A stretch of 9,492 nt of DNA, from the NCBI GenBank assembly GCA_016844425.1, contig JAERML010000030.1, positions 1 through 9,492 of the forward strand, in the 5' to 3' direction. Within the stretch, counting starts at the first letter, position 1. Each line of letters opens with the position of its first letter. The notes under the pieces were generated by a model. It ran no database searches. It saw only the letters and a list, made by a program, of their open reading frames with translations, and had not been told where the DNA came from. The position numbers and the translations under genes are program-made. Shown one piece after another: positions 1 through 6,374 of this stretch. This DNA is from Bacteroidota bacterium (GTDB taxonomy: Bacteria; Bacteroidota; UBA10030; UBA6906).

Positions 1-842
1 TACCCGAGCAGGATTTCTCCCACGGACATCTCACCGATCAGCTTCGCGCCGGGCTTGAGGATGGTCGGGAGGAGGTCACCGATGAACGAGATCAGAGGGA
101 TCAAAACAAGGTAGGCCAGCACGCCACCCGCAACGAGCACACCAGAAATTTTTGGGCCAATGATATAACCAACGCCGAGGTACTCGGGTGTGATCTCTGC
201 GCTCACATTGGCGTTGGGATAAACGGAACCCTTCGCCATCGTGTATCCCGGCGTCTCCTTCCAGAGGCCAAGAATACTCATCGACGTTTTGTACAGAACC
301 GCAATGCCAAGACCTGCAAACACGCGCTTGGCCATCGAACCACCTCGTTCGCCTGCGATCAGCACATCGGCGCACGCGGTCCCTTCCGGGTACGGAAGGG
401 TGCTGTGCTCTTTCACGATCAGCGAACGTCGCAGCGGGACCATGAACAACACGCCAAGGATGCCGCCGACAAAGGCCAGCGTCAGAATGTTGAAGTAGGT
501 GAAGTACTCCTCCCCTCCCGCCAGAAAGATGAGGGCCGGAAATGTGAACGCGACACCGGCCGCAATCGATTCACCTGCGGAGCCGATCGTCTGCACGATG
601 TTGTTCTCCAGAATCGTCGACTTGCCGAACCTCTTGAACACGGCAATGGCGAGGACGGCAATGGGGATGGAGGCTGACACCGTGAGACCGGCCCGCAACG
701 CAAGGTACACTGTGGCCGCACCGAAGATCAAGCCGAACAGCGCACCGAGAAGGATCGCCTTCATGGTGAACTCCGGCACGATGGTCTCCGTCGCAATGAA
801 CGGCTTGAACGCTGCGGAGGACTTGTTGTTTACTTCTGCCAT
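1..842 (-). CDS. OPT-family oligopeptide transporter (partial, N-terminal 280 residues)
   Basis: This is the N-terminal part of an integral membrane transporter of the OPT family, whose members move small peptides or metal chelates across the inner membrane. The frame is open from the ATG at 842 to the window edge, so the C-terminal half is missing (bacterial members usually have over 600 residues). Seen directly: a short polar N-terminus, then hydrophobic segments at about residues 28-50, 55-70, 90-107, 117-136, 174-192 and 233-255. Two conserved-looking stretches are ENNIVQTIGSAGESIAAG (about 79-96) and LPYPEGTACADVL (149-161), both typical of bacterial OPT proteins. The ATG follows an AAGGAGT ribosome-binding site with good spacing. 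It lies 44 nt downstream of the proline dehydrogenase gene with no obvious promoter between, so co-transcription is likely. Family assignment is firm; the substrate is not visible, and oligopeptide is the family default. Confidence 0.9.
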   Translation of the reverse strand, partial: MAEVNNKSSAAFKPFIATETIVPEFTMKAILLGALFGLIFGAATVYLALRAGLTVSASIPIAVLAIAVFKRFGKSTILENNIVQTIGSAGESIAAGVAFTFPALIFLAGGEEYFTYFNILTLAFVGGILGVLFMVPLRRSLIVKEHSTLPYPEGTACADVLIAGERGGSMAKRVFAGLGIAVLYKTSMSILGLWKETPGYTMAKGSVYPNANVSAEITPEYLGVGYIIGPKISGVLVAGGVLAYLVLIPLISFIGDLLPTILKPGAKLIGEMSVGEILLG

Positions 843-846
843 AGGT

Positions 847-853
847 ACTCCTT
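847..853 (-). promoter_or_regulatory. Ribosome-binding site of the OPT transporter gene
   Basis: The minus strand reads AAGGAGT, ending 4 nt before the ATG at 842 (about 6 nt if only AAGGA is counted). This close match to Shine-Dalgarno fixes the start of the transporter. Confidence 0.7.
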
Positions 854-886
854 CTATTGTGAAGGGGTGATGATGAACGCATGGTC

Positions 887-1789
887 CTATGCGTTACGCG
901 TGAACAAAGCCTTAAAGACGTAGCCCGCGATCTCCGGGTTTTCCTTGAACCGCCGGGTCGAATAGCCATACCAGTGCTCGCCGAACGGGACATACAGCCG
1001 CACCTTGTGCCCCTCCCGCACGAGCCTGCGCCGCAGTTCAGGCCTCACACCGAGCAACATCTGGAATTCGTACCCGCTCTTCTTCAGACCGAATTTACCG
1101 ATGATCCTGAGCGCGCCATCGACCAACACTGTGTCATGCGTGGCTATGCCAACGTATGAGTTGTTCCTGAGCATCAACTCGAGGAGGGTCAGATAGTTTC
1201 TTTGGACTTCCTCTCTTCCCTGGAATGCAATATGCGGTGATTCCTTGTATATCCCCTTGCACAAACGGAAATTCGTGTTCATTTTCAATAGCATCCTCAC
1301 GTCATCTTCTGAGCGCCGCATGTATGCCTGTAACACAATGCCGGTGTTGGGAAACTCCTCTTGCAGCCGCTGAAAGATGACAATGGTATCCGACGTGCAG
1401 GATGAATCCTCCATGTCAAAGCGGACGAATGTTCCGTAGCCAGCAGCCACCCTCAGAATCTCCCGCACATTGTCCGTGCAGAAGTCCAGCCCCATCTTCA
1501 GCCCCAGCGATGTGAGTTTTATGGAAAGGTTGGAGTCGAGTTTTTCACGCGTGAGAGTGTGAAGGACCTGAATGGACTGGTTTCTGGAGACCACCGCCTC
1601 CTCTTTGTTCGTTATATCTTCGCCGAGAACGTCAAGCGTGGCGCAGACCGATTCGGTGTTAAGCTGCCGGACACACCGGACGGCATCAGCCAGGGTTTCT
1701 CCTGCTATATAGCGGTTCGCAAATTGGCGGACAACGGACTTTGGAACAACGGGGAGGGTGGCAACGACTAGCTTATTCAGCATACTCAT
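887..1789 (-). CDS. Proline dehydrogenase (monofunctional, FAD-dependent)
   Basis: This enzyme oxidises L-proline to delta-1-pyrroline-5-carboxylate with FAD and passes electrons to the quinone pool, usually at the inner face of the membrane. The 300-residue length fits the monofunctional type (Thermus-like or Bacillus PutB-like), not the bifunctional PutA. Motifs seen: SIKLTSLGL with the active-site lysine at 91, FDMEDS at 124-129, RLCKGIYKE at 175-183 (most family members read KGAY rather than KGIY), EFQMLLGVR at 241-249, and the substrate-binding helix WYGYSTRRFKENP at 273-285, where R279, R280 and E283 match the Arg-Arg-x-x-Glu group that holds proline carboxylate and amine. No key residue looks missing. 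The start is either the ATG at 1789 or the one at 1783; neither has a good Shine-Dalgarno. No pyrroline-5-carboxylate dehydrogenase is in the window. The OPT transporter follows after 44 nt. Confidence 0.95.
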   Translation of the reverse strand: MSMLNKLVVATLPVVPKSVVRQFANRYIAGETLADAVRCVRQLNTESVCATLDVLGEDITNKEEAVVSRNQSIQVLHTLTREKLDSNLSIKLTSLGLKMGLDFCTDNVREILRVAAGYGTFVRFDMEDSSCTSDTIVIFQRLQEEFPNTGIVLQAYMRRSEDDVRMLLKMNTNFRLCKGIYKESPHIAFQGREEVQRNYLTLLELMLRNNSYVGIATHDTVLVDGALRIIGKFGLKKSGYEFQMLLGVRPELRRRLVREGHKVRLYVPFGEHWYGYSTRRFKENPEIAGYVFKALFTRNA

Positions 1790-1808
1790 ATTGTCTTAGA
1801 AATCAACG

Positions 1809-1848
1809 TGCATTTTAAGAACCCCCTCGGAAGGGGAAAGAGAATGCA
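1809..1848 (-). promoter_or_regulatory. Two-part hairpin in the leader of proline dehydrogenase
   Basis: Inverted repeats TGCATT (1809-1814) and AATGCA (1843-1848) enclose a second inverted repeat, CCCCT (1823-1827) and AGGGG (1832-1836), with a four-base loop. Read as minus-strand RNA, the inner loop is UCCG, which belongs to the stable UNCG tetraloop class, closed by a U-A pair. The structure ends about 20 nt before the start codon and no T-run follows, so it looks more like a leader structure than a terminator. Function is inference. Confidence 0.4.
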
Positions 1849-1996
1849 TTGGCGTGGTGAACAAATCGTGAAATTCTTGAGACTGTCACTAACTGTTGCT
1901 GGAAAAGGAGAGAACAGGCAGGACCGCCTACCCTTGTGAATCCAATGGTGGGCAGGTGTTGGCGCGCGTCGGAGAAGTGCGGCCCATGTCGGCAAA

Positions 1997-2025
1997 AATA
2001 TAGAGAGTGACCCTCTGAAAAGCAA
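1997..2025 (-). promoter_or_regulatory. Candidate promoter for the proline dehydrogenase-OPT pair
   Basis: The minus strand shows TTGCTT (2020-2025), a 17-bp spacer and TATATT (1997-2002), a fair sigma-70-like match. The same AT stretch also contains TATTTTTG, an exact fit to the TAnnTTTG element described for Bacteroidota promoters, shifted by 2 bp. Transcription would start near 1990 and give a leader of about 200 nt that includes the two-part hairpin. The site lies just downstream of the spmB stop codon. The rest of the 243-bp gap (1790-2032) holds no convincing terminator or gene. Confidence 0.35.
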
Positions 2026-2032
2026 GGGAAAA

Positions 2033-2578
2033 TCAGCCAAAGAGAAGATTCACAATCCACACCGCCGCAAGCATCCCCGCAACATCGGCGATGATACCGA
2101 CCGGAACTGCATGACGGGTGTTCTTTATCCCCACAGCACCAAAGTAAACGGCAAGGACATAGAATGTCGTTTCGGAACTCCCGTACATGGTGGACGCCAT
2201 AATGCCGATCAGAGAATCCGGACCATGTGTCTTCATCAACTCCGTCATTATGCCGAGTGATCCGCTGCCGGACAAGGGACGCATGATCCCCATGGGCAGG
2301 GTTTCGGGAGGCATACCAATCAGCGACGTCAAAGGGGCGAGCACTGTGGTCAGGATCTCCATCGCCCCGCTGGCGCGAAAGATCGCAATCGCGGCAAGCA
2401 TCGCCACCAGATACGGGATGATGCGGACAGCAGTATTGAAACCATCCTTTGCCCCTTCCACAAAAACCTCATACACCTTCACCTTCTTGAAGAACCCCCA
2501 ACCAAGAAATACGAGCAGCACCAGTGGAATCGCAAGGACCGAAATCGTATTGATGAGCGTACGGAAGAACTCAGCCAT
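2033..2578 (-). CDS. spmB: Spore maturation protein B-like membrane protein (nucleoside-recognition/gate domain)
   Basis: The 181-residue protein matches SpmB of Bacillus (about 178 residues) along its whole length. It has an N-terminal membrane helix (about 8-30), a helix with RIIPYLVAMLAAIAIF (about 52-67), the conserved stretch RPLSGSGSLG (about 100-109), then STMYGSSETTFYVLAVYFGAVGIKNTRHA (about 128-156, key residues the SSETT group and the final Arg-His), and a last helix near the C-terminus. In Bacillus, SpmA and SpmB are needed for spore core dehydration. Related pairs occur in many bacteria that do not form spores, where the role is unknown; the domain is often called a nucleoside-recognition or gate domain. 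The start at 2578 has an excellent ribosome-binding site and overlaps the spmA stop by 8 nt, so the two are surely translated together. A joint membrane transporter or channel is a reasonable guess. Confidence 0.92.
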   Translation of the reverse strand: MAEFFRTLINTISVLAIPLVLLVFLGWGFFKKVKVYEVFVEGAKDGFNTAVRIIPYLVAMLAAIAIFRASGAMEILTTVLAPLTSLIGMPPETLPMGIMRPLSGSGSLGIMTELMKTHGPDSLIGIMASTMYGSSETTFYVLAVYFGAVGIKNTRHAVPVGIIADVAGMLAAVWIVNLLFG

Positions 2579-3554
2579 TGCTCACCTCCAGGGTTTTTCT
2601 GTAGCGTGGCAGACGTTGGAGAAGCTTCGACGCGAGAACCCCGGCAATGGTAGCGCACCCGGCGCCGATGATGGATGTCCCGATAATGATTCCCGGATTT
2701 GCCGATCCTGCCGCAGCCCGCACCGCGATCGCAGTCGCCGGGATCAGGATCAGCCCGCCGGTGTTAATGGCAAGGAACGTGACCATGGCGTTGGTTGCGG
2801 TCCCGACTTTGGGGTTGAGCCTGTTCAGCTCTTCCATCGCCTTGAGTCCGAGCGGTGTCGCGGCATTACTGAGGCCAAGCATGTTCGCCGCGATGTTCAT
2901 GATCATCGCGCCGACGGCAGGATGATCGGGCGGAACGTCGGGGAACAGGCGACGGGTGACCGGCGTGAGGAGGCGTGTCAGAACTTTGAGAAGTCCCGCC
3001 TCTTCCGCCACCTTCATCACACCAAGCCACAGGGCCATGATGCCGATAAGCCCCAGCGCAATGTTCACGGCAATTCCCACGATGTCGAGTGCCGCCTGTG
3101 TCACAGCCTTCATCTTGACAAACCGGACCGGCTCGAACTCGACCTGAACGACCGCCGCTCGTCCCTCAGGATCAAAAATCGATGATCGCACTTTCCCAGT
3201 CAGCTTATCTTTTGCGGTAGCCGTCTTTGCCATTTCTTTCCAGTGCACTGGAGTTGACTCGTTGGGCACCAGCGAAAGCAACCGCTCACCATTGGCAAGC
3301 GTGGAGATGGTGACGGCCTGCCGGATCTCCACCTGTGCACTCTGGCCACCGTAGAAGCTGTTGTACGCCTCTGCGCCAAGAACAAGATCTCCTCCCCACG
3401 ATGGACGCGGCCCCGGAATGAAATTGCTGACTTCAAATCCCGCCTGCAACGGAACACCGTTTTTGTATGTATTGCGCATCTCATCGTTCACATCGTTGCC
3501 TGCGGCGACAAGGATGCCGATGGCAATCAGTGAGATCCAGACATAGTTGAGCAT
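2571..3554 (-). CDS. spmA: Spore maturation protein A-like membrane protein with extra N-terminal insert
   Basis: The first membrane helix (residues 4-20, WISLIAIGILVAAGN) and the region from about 150 to 327 match SpmA: ALWLGVMKVAEEAGLLKVL (174-192), LFPDVPPDHPA (203-213), NMLGLSNAATPLGLKAME (224-241) and TFLAINTGGLILIPATAIAVR (259-279). Bacillus SpmA has about 196 residues; this one has 327. The surplus is one segment, about residues 28-150, that is polar, has few cysteines and no long hydrophobic stretch, and seems inserted between helix 1 and the conserved core. If helix 1 runs inside-to-outside, the insert would be periplasmic; that topology is inference. I do not recognise the insert. 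The ATG at 3554 has only a weak ribosome-binding site. SpmB overlaps the 3' end. The 85-nt gap to the upstream DUF5683 gene shows no clear promoter, so read-through from the par operon is possible. Confidence 0.9.
   Translation of the reverse strand: MLNYVWISLIAIGILVAAGNDVNDEMRNTYKNGVPLQAGFEVSNFIPGPRPSWGGDLVLGAEAYNSFYGGQSAQVEIRQAVTISTLANGERLLSLVPNESTPVHWKEMAKTATAKDKLTGKVRSSIFDPEGRAAVVQVEFEPVRFVKMKAVTQAALDIVGIAVNIALGLIGIMALWLGVMKVAEEAGLLKVLTRLLTPVTRRLFPDVPPDHPAVGAMIMNIAANMLGLSNAATPLGLKAMEELNRLNPKVGTATNAMVTFLAINTGGLILIPATAIAVRAAAGSANPGIIIGTSIIGAGCATIAGVLASKLLQRLPRYRKTLEVSNG
2582..2589 (-). promoter_or_regulatory. Strong ribosome-binding site of spmB inside spmA
   Basis: The minus strand reads GGAGGTGA, a perfect Shine-Dalgarno, with GGAGG ending 6 nt before the ATG at 2578. 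It lies in the last codons of spmA and supports translational coupling of the pair, with SpmB translated at least as well as SpmA. Confidence 0.75.
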
Positions 3555-3639
3555 AGGCGTCTACCCGGATTGTTAATTAGTGGAACATGGAAACCGGAGA
3601 ACGGACCGCATGCCTGTCTCTGCTCGCCGGTCTCTTTGT

Positions 3640-4227
3640 TCAGAACGTCACTCGCAACGTCAGCCTTGTCGGGACCTCCGGCATAAGCCTGATCGACAAG
3701 TCATCCCCCACATTGAAATCATACAGACTTGCGTCCACGTACGCATCGGCAATGTTGATGAAGTAGAGGATGGCAAAGTACCAGGTGAACGTATCGCGTT
3801 GTTCCCTGTAGAACTCTCTGATGTTCAACAGCCTGCTATCCCCGCCAGGAATCGAGGCGGTAATGCTCGCCTTGTACTGGTCACTGTAATCCTTGTACAA
3901 CCGGTTGTTGTGCAGCCAGGAGGAGGCAAAGTAAATGCCGAAGCCAAGAACAACCGGCACCTTCCAATACGACTCATTGTATGCCTGCCCCGCTCCCGGA
4001 AGAACCGCGGAGAATAGCATTGCGAGTCCGGGAGATTTGGATGGATGGAATTCTGTCGAGAGGGTATCAACGCGGCCAGCGGTGGTAAACGGAAGGGGTT
4101 CCGTGAGTGCCGTGGAATCCTGGCTTGCGGCCGTCGCAGTTGAATCTGCTGCAGGCTCCTGCTGGGCATGAACGACCGCACAGCATGAGAACAGGCACAT
4201 CAACATACCGGCGACCGTGTGCCTCAT
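3640..4227 (-). CDS. DUF5683-domain envelope protein
   Basis: I recognise this as a DUF5683 protein, a family of unknown function common in Bacteroidota, where it often follows parA-parB. The start is set at the ATG at 4227, giving 195 residues; a longer frame back to 4350 would overlap ridA and hide a clear signal peptide. From 4227 the protein begins MRHTVAGMLMCLFSCC with a likely signal peptidase I cut after VVHA (residue 21). A low-complexity linker rich in Ala, Ser, Thr and Asp follows (24-45). The domain begins with SPGLAMLFSAVLPGAGQAYN (65-84) and YWKVPVVLGFGIYFASSWL (87-105, a probable membrane segment), then EFYREQRDTFTWYFAILYF (138-156, second membrane segment), NIADAYVDASLYDFNV (158-173) and a C-terminal beta-like tail. 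It starts 10 nt after the ridA stop. Exported or inner-membrane anchored by inference; no enzymatic motif is visible. Confidence 0.85.
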   Translation of the reverse strand: MRHTVAGMLMCLFSCCAVVHAQQEPAADSTATAASQDSTALTEPLPFTTAGRVDTLSTEFHPSKSPGLAMLFSAVLPGAGQAYNESYWKVPVVLGFGIYFASSWLHNNRLYKDYSDQYKASITASIPGGDSRLLNIREFYREQRDTFTWYFAILYFINIADAYVDASLYDFNVGDDLSIRLMPEVPTRLTLRVTF

Positions 4228-4237
4228 CGTCAGGTTG

Positions 4238-4630
4238 CTAGGTGGTGGCAACGAGACCGATTGCTTCGATCTCAACACGCACGTCCTTGGGAAGACGGAC
4301 AACTTCCACGGTCGTCCGTGCCGGCGGCGATTCGCGGAAGAACTCGGCATACACTTCGTTCATCGCTGCAAATTCGTTCATATCCTTGAGGAACACAGAC
4401 GTCTTTACTACGCGGGCAAGTGAGGACCCGCCCGCTTCAAGGATGGCTTTCAAGTTTTGCATCACTTGCCGGGTCTGCTCTTTGATCCCTCCGCTGACAA
4501 TCTCTCCCGTGGCAGGGACAATGGCCACCTGGCCTGCAGTGAACAGCAGTGTACCCTGGCCGATCACCCCTTGATTGTATGGGCCAATGGGCGCAGGCGC
4601 TTGCTTCGTTAAGACGATCTGGCGGTTCAT
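4238..4630 (-). CDS. ridA: RidA family reactive intermediate/imine deaminase
   Basis: A 130-residue protein of the YjgF/YER057c/UK114 (RidA) family, full length. RidA is a cytosolic homotrimer that hydrolyses 2-aminoacrylate and other enamines/imines released by PLP enzymes, which would otherwise damage those enzymes. Signature stretches seen: [12 protein letters not shown] (11-22), [16 protein letters not shown] (30-45), and [25 protein letters not shown] (from 102), with Arg105 and Glu120 in the positions of the catalytic residues of the active RidA subfamily. It lies 12 nt after parB and 10 nt before the DUF5683 gene, so it is within the operon. The ATG at 4630 has no recognisable Shine-Dalgarno, which suggests coupling to parB translation. 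Why RidA sits in a segregation operon is not evident; it may only be a housekeeping passenger. Confidence 0.95.
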   Translation of the reverse strand: MNRQIVLTKQAPAPIGPYNQGVIGQGTLLFTAGQVAIVPATGEIVSGGIKEQTRQVMQNLKAILEAGGSSLARVVKTSVFLKDMNEFAAMNEVYAEFFRESPPARTTVEVVRLPKDVRVEIEAIGLVATT

Positions 4631-4642
4631 AAGGTGAGCGCG

Positions 4643-5560
4643 TTAGTGAGTGTTGGAAGTCATCACGTCAATCAAACGTTCAAGGTCGTCCGCGGAATAG
4701 TATTCAATTACGATCTCTCCCTTTCCATCATGCATTGTTTTGACCTGCACTTTCGTTCCCAATGCCTGCCGCATCTTCTCTTCCACACTGGAGATGGAAC
4801 TGGACGTCATGTCCGTGCCAGGACTTGTGATCCTTGCGCGGCGGATTTTCTTTCTTCCATAGTCTCTCACGAGCCGTTCCACGTCACGCACTGACAGCCC
4901 CTTACTCACGACCTTGGTGAAGATATTCATCTGCATGACAGGATCTTCTACGGCAATAAGTGCACGTGCATGGCCGGTGCTGAGCTCTCCCTTCCGTACC
5001 GAACTCTGGATCACATCTGGGAGCTTGAGAAGACGGAGGAAATTGGTGACTGTCGAGCGATCCTTTCCAACCTTTTGTGACACCTGCTCCTGGGTGATGC
5101 TGCATTCGTCGATAAGGCGCTTGTAGGAGATGGCAATCTCGATGGGATTGAGGTGTTCCCGTTGGAGGTTCTCAATCAACGCGAGCTCGAGCATCTCCTC
5201 CTTCGTCTCCACCCGCATGATGTAGGCAGGGACCTGCGCGAGACCAGCATCGCGTGCAGCCCGCACACGACGCTCGCCCGAGATGAGTTGGTAACCGGAT
5301 TCGATCCTTCGCACGGTGATCGGCTGGATGATTCCTTTTTCCTGAATGGAAGCCCTTAACTCGTCGAGAGCAACGGGCTCGAACTCCGCACGCGGCTGGT
5401 AGGGATTCATCTGGATCTTGTCGATGTCGATGTTTGCGATGATGCGGTCGGTTGTACCGTCATCCCTCCCACCGGTGGGCATGGGCGCTGACGACGTGCT
5501 GAGGGGCCGGGGAATCAAAGACGCAAGTCCTCGGCCAAGAACCGGTTTTGTTTTCGACAT
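4643..5560 (-). CDS. parB: Chromosome-partitioning protein ParB (CTP-dependent DNA clamp)
   Basis: ParB binds parS sites near the origin, loads as a CTP-gated sliding clamp, and is moved by ParA. The chosen start (ATG at 5560, 305 residues) gives the usual chromosomal ParB beginning MSKTKPVLGRGLASLIP and has GGAG 8 nt upstream; an ATG at 5575 would add five residues but lacks a ribosome-binding site. Domains: a flexible N-terminus with the ParA-stimulating GRGL stretch (1-40); the N-terminal CTPase domain with NPYQPR (52-57), GERRVRAA (95-102, the CTP-binding Arg motif) and ENLQREHLNP (130-139); a helix-turn-helix parS-binding domain (about 155-235, ITQEQVSQKVGKDRSTVTN); and a C-terminal dimerisation domain (about 258-305). 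A linker rich in Ser, Thr and Arg (237-257) separates the last two. All key motifs are intact. It starts 17 nt after parA ends. No parS site was found by eye in this window. Confidence 0.97.
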   Translation of the reverse strand: MSKTKPVLGRGLASLIPRPLSTSSAPMPTGGRDDGTTDRIIANIDIDKIQMNPYQPRAEFEPVALDELRASIQEKGIIQPITVRRIESGYQLISGERRVRAARDAGLAQVPAYIMRVETKEEMLELALIENLQREHLNPIEIAISYKRLIDECSITQEQVSQKVGKDRSTVTNFLRLLKLPDVIQSSVRKGELSTGHARALIAVEDPVMQMNIFTKVVSKGLSVRDVERLVRDYGRKKIRRARITSPGTDMTSSSISSVEEKMRQALGTKVQVKTMHDGKGEIVIEYYSADDLERLIDVMTSNTH

Positions 5561-5568
5561 GTCATGTT

Positions 5569-5572
5569 CTCC
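5569..5572 (-). promoter_or_regulatory. Ribosome-binding site deciding the parB start
   Basis: GGAG on the minus strand sits 8 nt before the ATG at 5560. It falls inside the five-codon extension that a start at 5575 would give, and so favours the shorter ParB. Confidence 0.5.
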
Positions 5573-5577
5573 CATAC

Positions 5578-6360
5578 TTACACCGTTGCCACGTGCTGGT
5601 TGTTTTTGCTGAGAAACTCCTGTGCCAGCTCCATGTAGTTCCGTGTCCCGGACGACATGGCATCATATAGAATAATCGGCTTCCCGAAACTCGGGGCTTC
5701 GCTCAGACGGACGTTTCTCGTCACGATCGTCTTATATACCTTCTCCCCAAAATACTTCCTCACCTCATCCACAATCTGGTTCGAAAGCCTGAGCCGGCTG
5801 TCGAACATCGTCAGGAGCACCCCCTCGATCTCAAGCTGTTCGTTCATCTGTTTCTTCACCATGTTGATGGTGTTGAGAAGCTGGCCGAGACCTTCAAGCG
5901 CGTAATACTCACACTGGACGGGGATGAGAACCGAATCAGCCGCATTGAGGGCGTTAAGTGTGATCAGACCGAGCGAAGGCGGACAGTCAACAAAGATGAA
6001 GTCAAAGTCGTTGCGGATCGCCTCAAGTGCGTCCCTCATGCGGCGTTCGCGGTTCTCCAACTCCACCAGCTCAACTTCAGCTCCAACGAGATTGATATGC
6101 GAAGGGATCACGGAAAGGAACGGCATGTTTGTACTCTGAATCGCAGACCCGGCTTCAATGCCGCCAACGAGTACTTCGTACGTGCTGCGCCCTTCCTGCG
6201 CTCGGTCCAGTCCAACACCGCTCGTGGCATTTGATTGAGGGTCGGTATCGACGAGCAAGGTCTTCTTCTCTGCCGCGGCAATGCAGGCAGCGAGGTTGAC
6301 AGCGGTAGTGGTTTTCCCCACACCACCTTTCTGGTTCGCTATTGTGATAATCTTTCCCAA
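5578..6360 (-). CDS. parA: Chromosome-partitioning ATPase ParA (Soj)
   Basis: A 260-residue ParA/MinD-type ATPase of the small chromosomal (Soj) class, with no N-terminal helix-turn-helix, unlike large plasmid ParAs. It forms an ATP-bound dimer on the nucleoid and drives segregation of ParB-parS complexes. Motifs seen: the deviant Walker A KGGVGKTT (11-18, signature Lys11 and Lys16), DTDPQ (38-42, Walker A'), Walker [10 protein letters not shown] (121-129) and [14 protein letters not shown] (215-228), a stretch strongly conserved in Soj proteins. Start: the frame begins with TTG at 6360, giving [13 protein letters not shown], the normal family N-terminus; no in-frame ATG fits, and an AGGAAGGA ribosome-binding site lies 6 nt upstream. 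It follows the CopD-like gene by 12 nt and precedes parB, the standard order. Identification is certain. Confidence 0.98.
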   Translation of the reverse strand: MGKIITIANQKGGVGKTTTAVNLAACIAAAEKKTLLVDTDPQSNATSGVGLDRAQEGRSTYEVLVGGIEAGSAIQSTNMPFLSVIPSHINLVGAEVELVELENRERRMRDALEAIRNDFDFIFVDCPPSLGLITLNALNAADSVLIPVQCEYYALEGLGQLLNTINMVKKQMNEQLEIEGVLLTMFDSRLRLSNQIVDEVRKYFGEKVYKTIVTRNVRLSEAPSFGKPIILYDAMSSGTRNYMELAQEFLSKNNQHVATV

Positions 6361-6366
6361 CGGTCT

Positions 6367-6374
6367 TCCTTCCT
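6367..6374 (-). promoter_or_regulatory. Ribosome-binding site for the TTG start of parA
   Basis: AGGAAGGA on the minus strand ends 6 nt before the TTG at 6360 and shares bases with the TAG stop of the upstream CopD-like gene (6373-6375). This supports the TTG start and suggests that parA translation is coupled to the upstream gene. Confidence 0.65.

Noticed and set aside
2001..2017. Possible spmB terminator (AGAG/CTCT followed by an AT-rich run)
   Set aside because: The stem is only 4 bp and the AT run is better explained as a promoter element.
1786..2060. Two short minus-strand open frames (81 and 84 codons) in the gap upstream of proline dehydrogenase
   Set aside because: They overlap each other and the end of spmB, lack ribosome-binding sites and show no family features.
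2187..3185. Plus-strand open frame of 332 codons antisense to spmB and spmA
   Set aside because: The translation is rich in Arg, His and Asp with no recognisable fold, as expected from the antisense of membrane-protein codons in GC-rich DNA.
4228..4350. N-terminal extension of the DUF5683 protein by 41 residues
   Set aside because: It overlaps ridA, is Arg- and Ser-rich, and would bury a clear signal peptide that starts at 4227.
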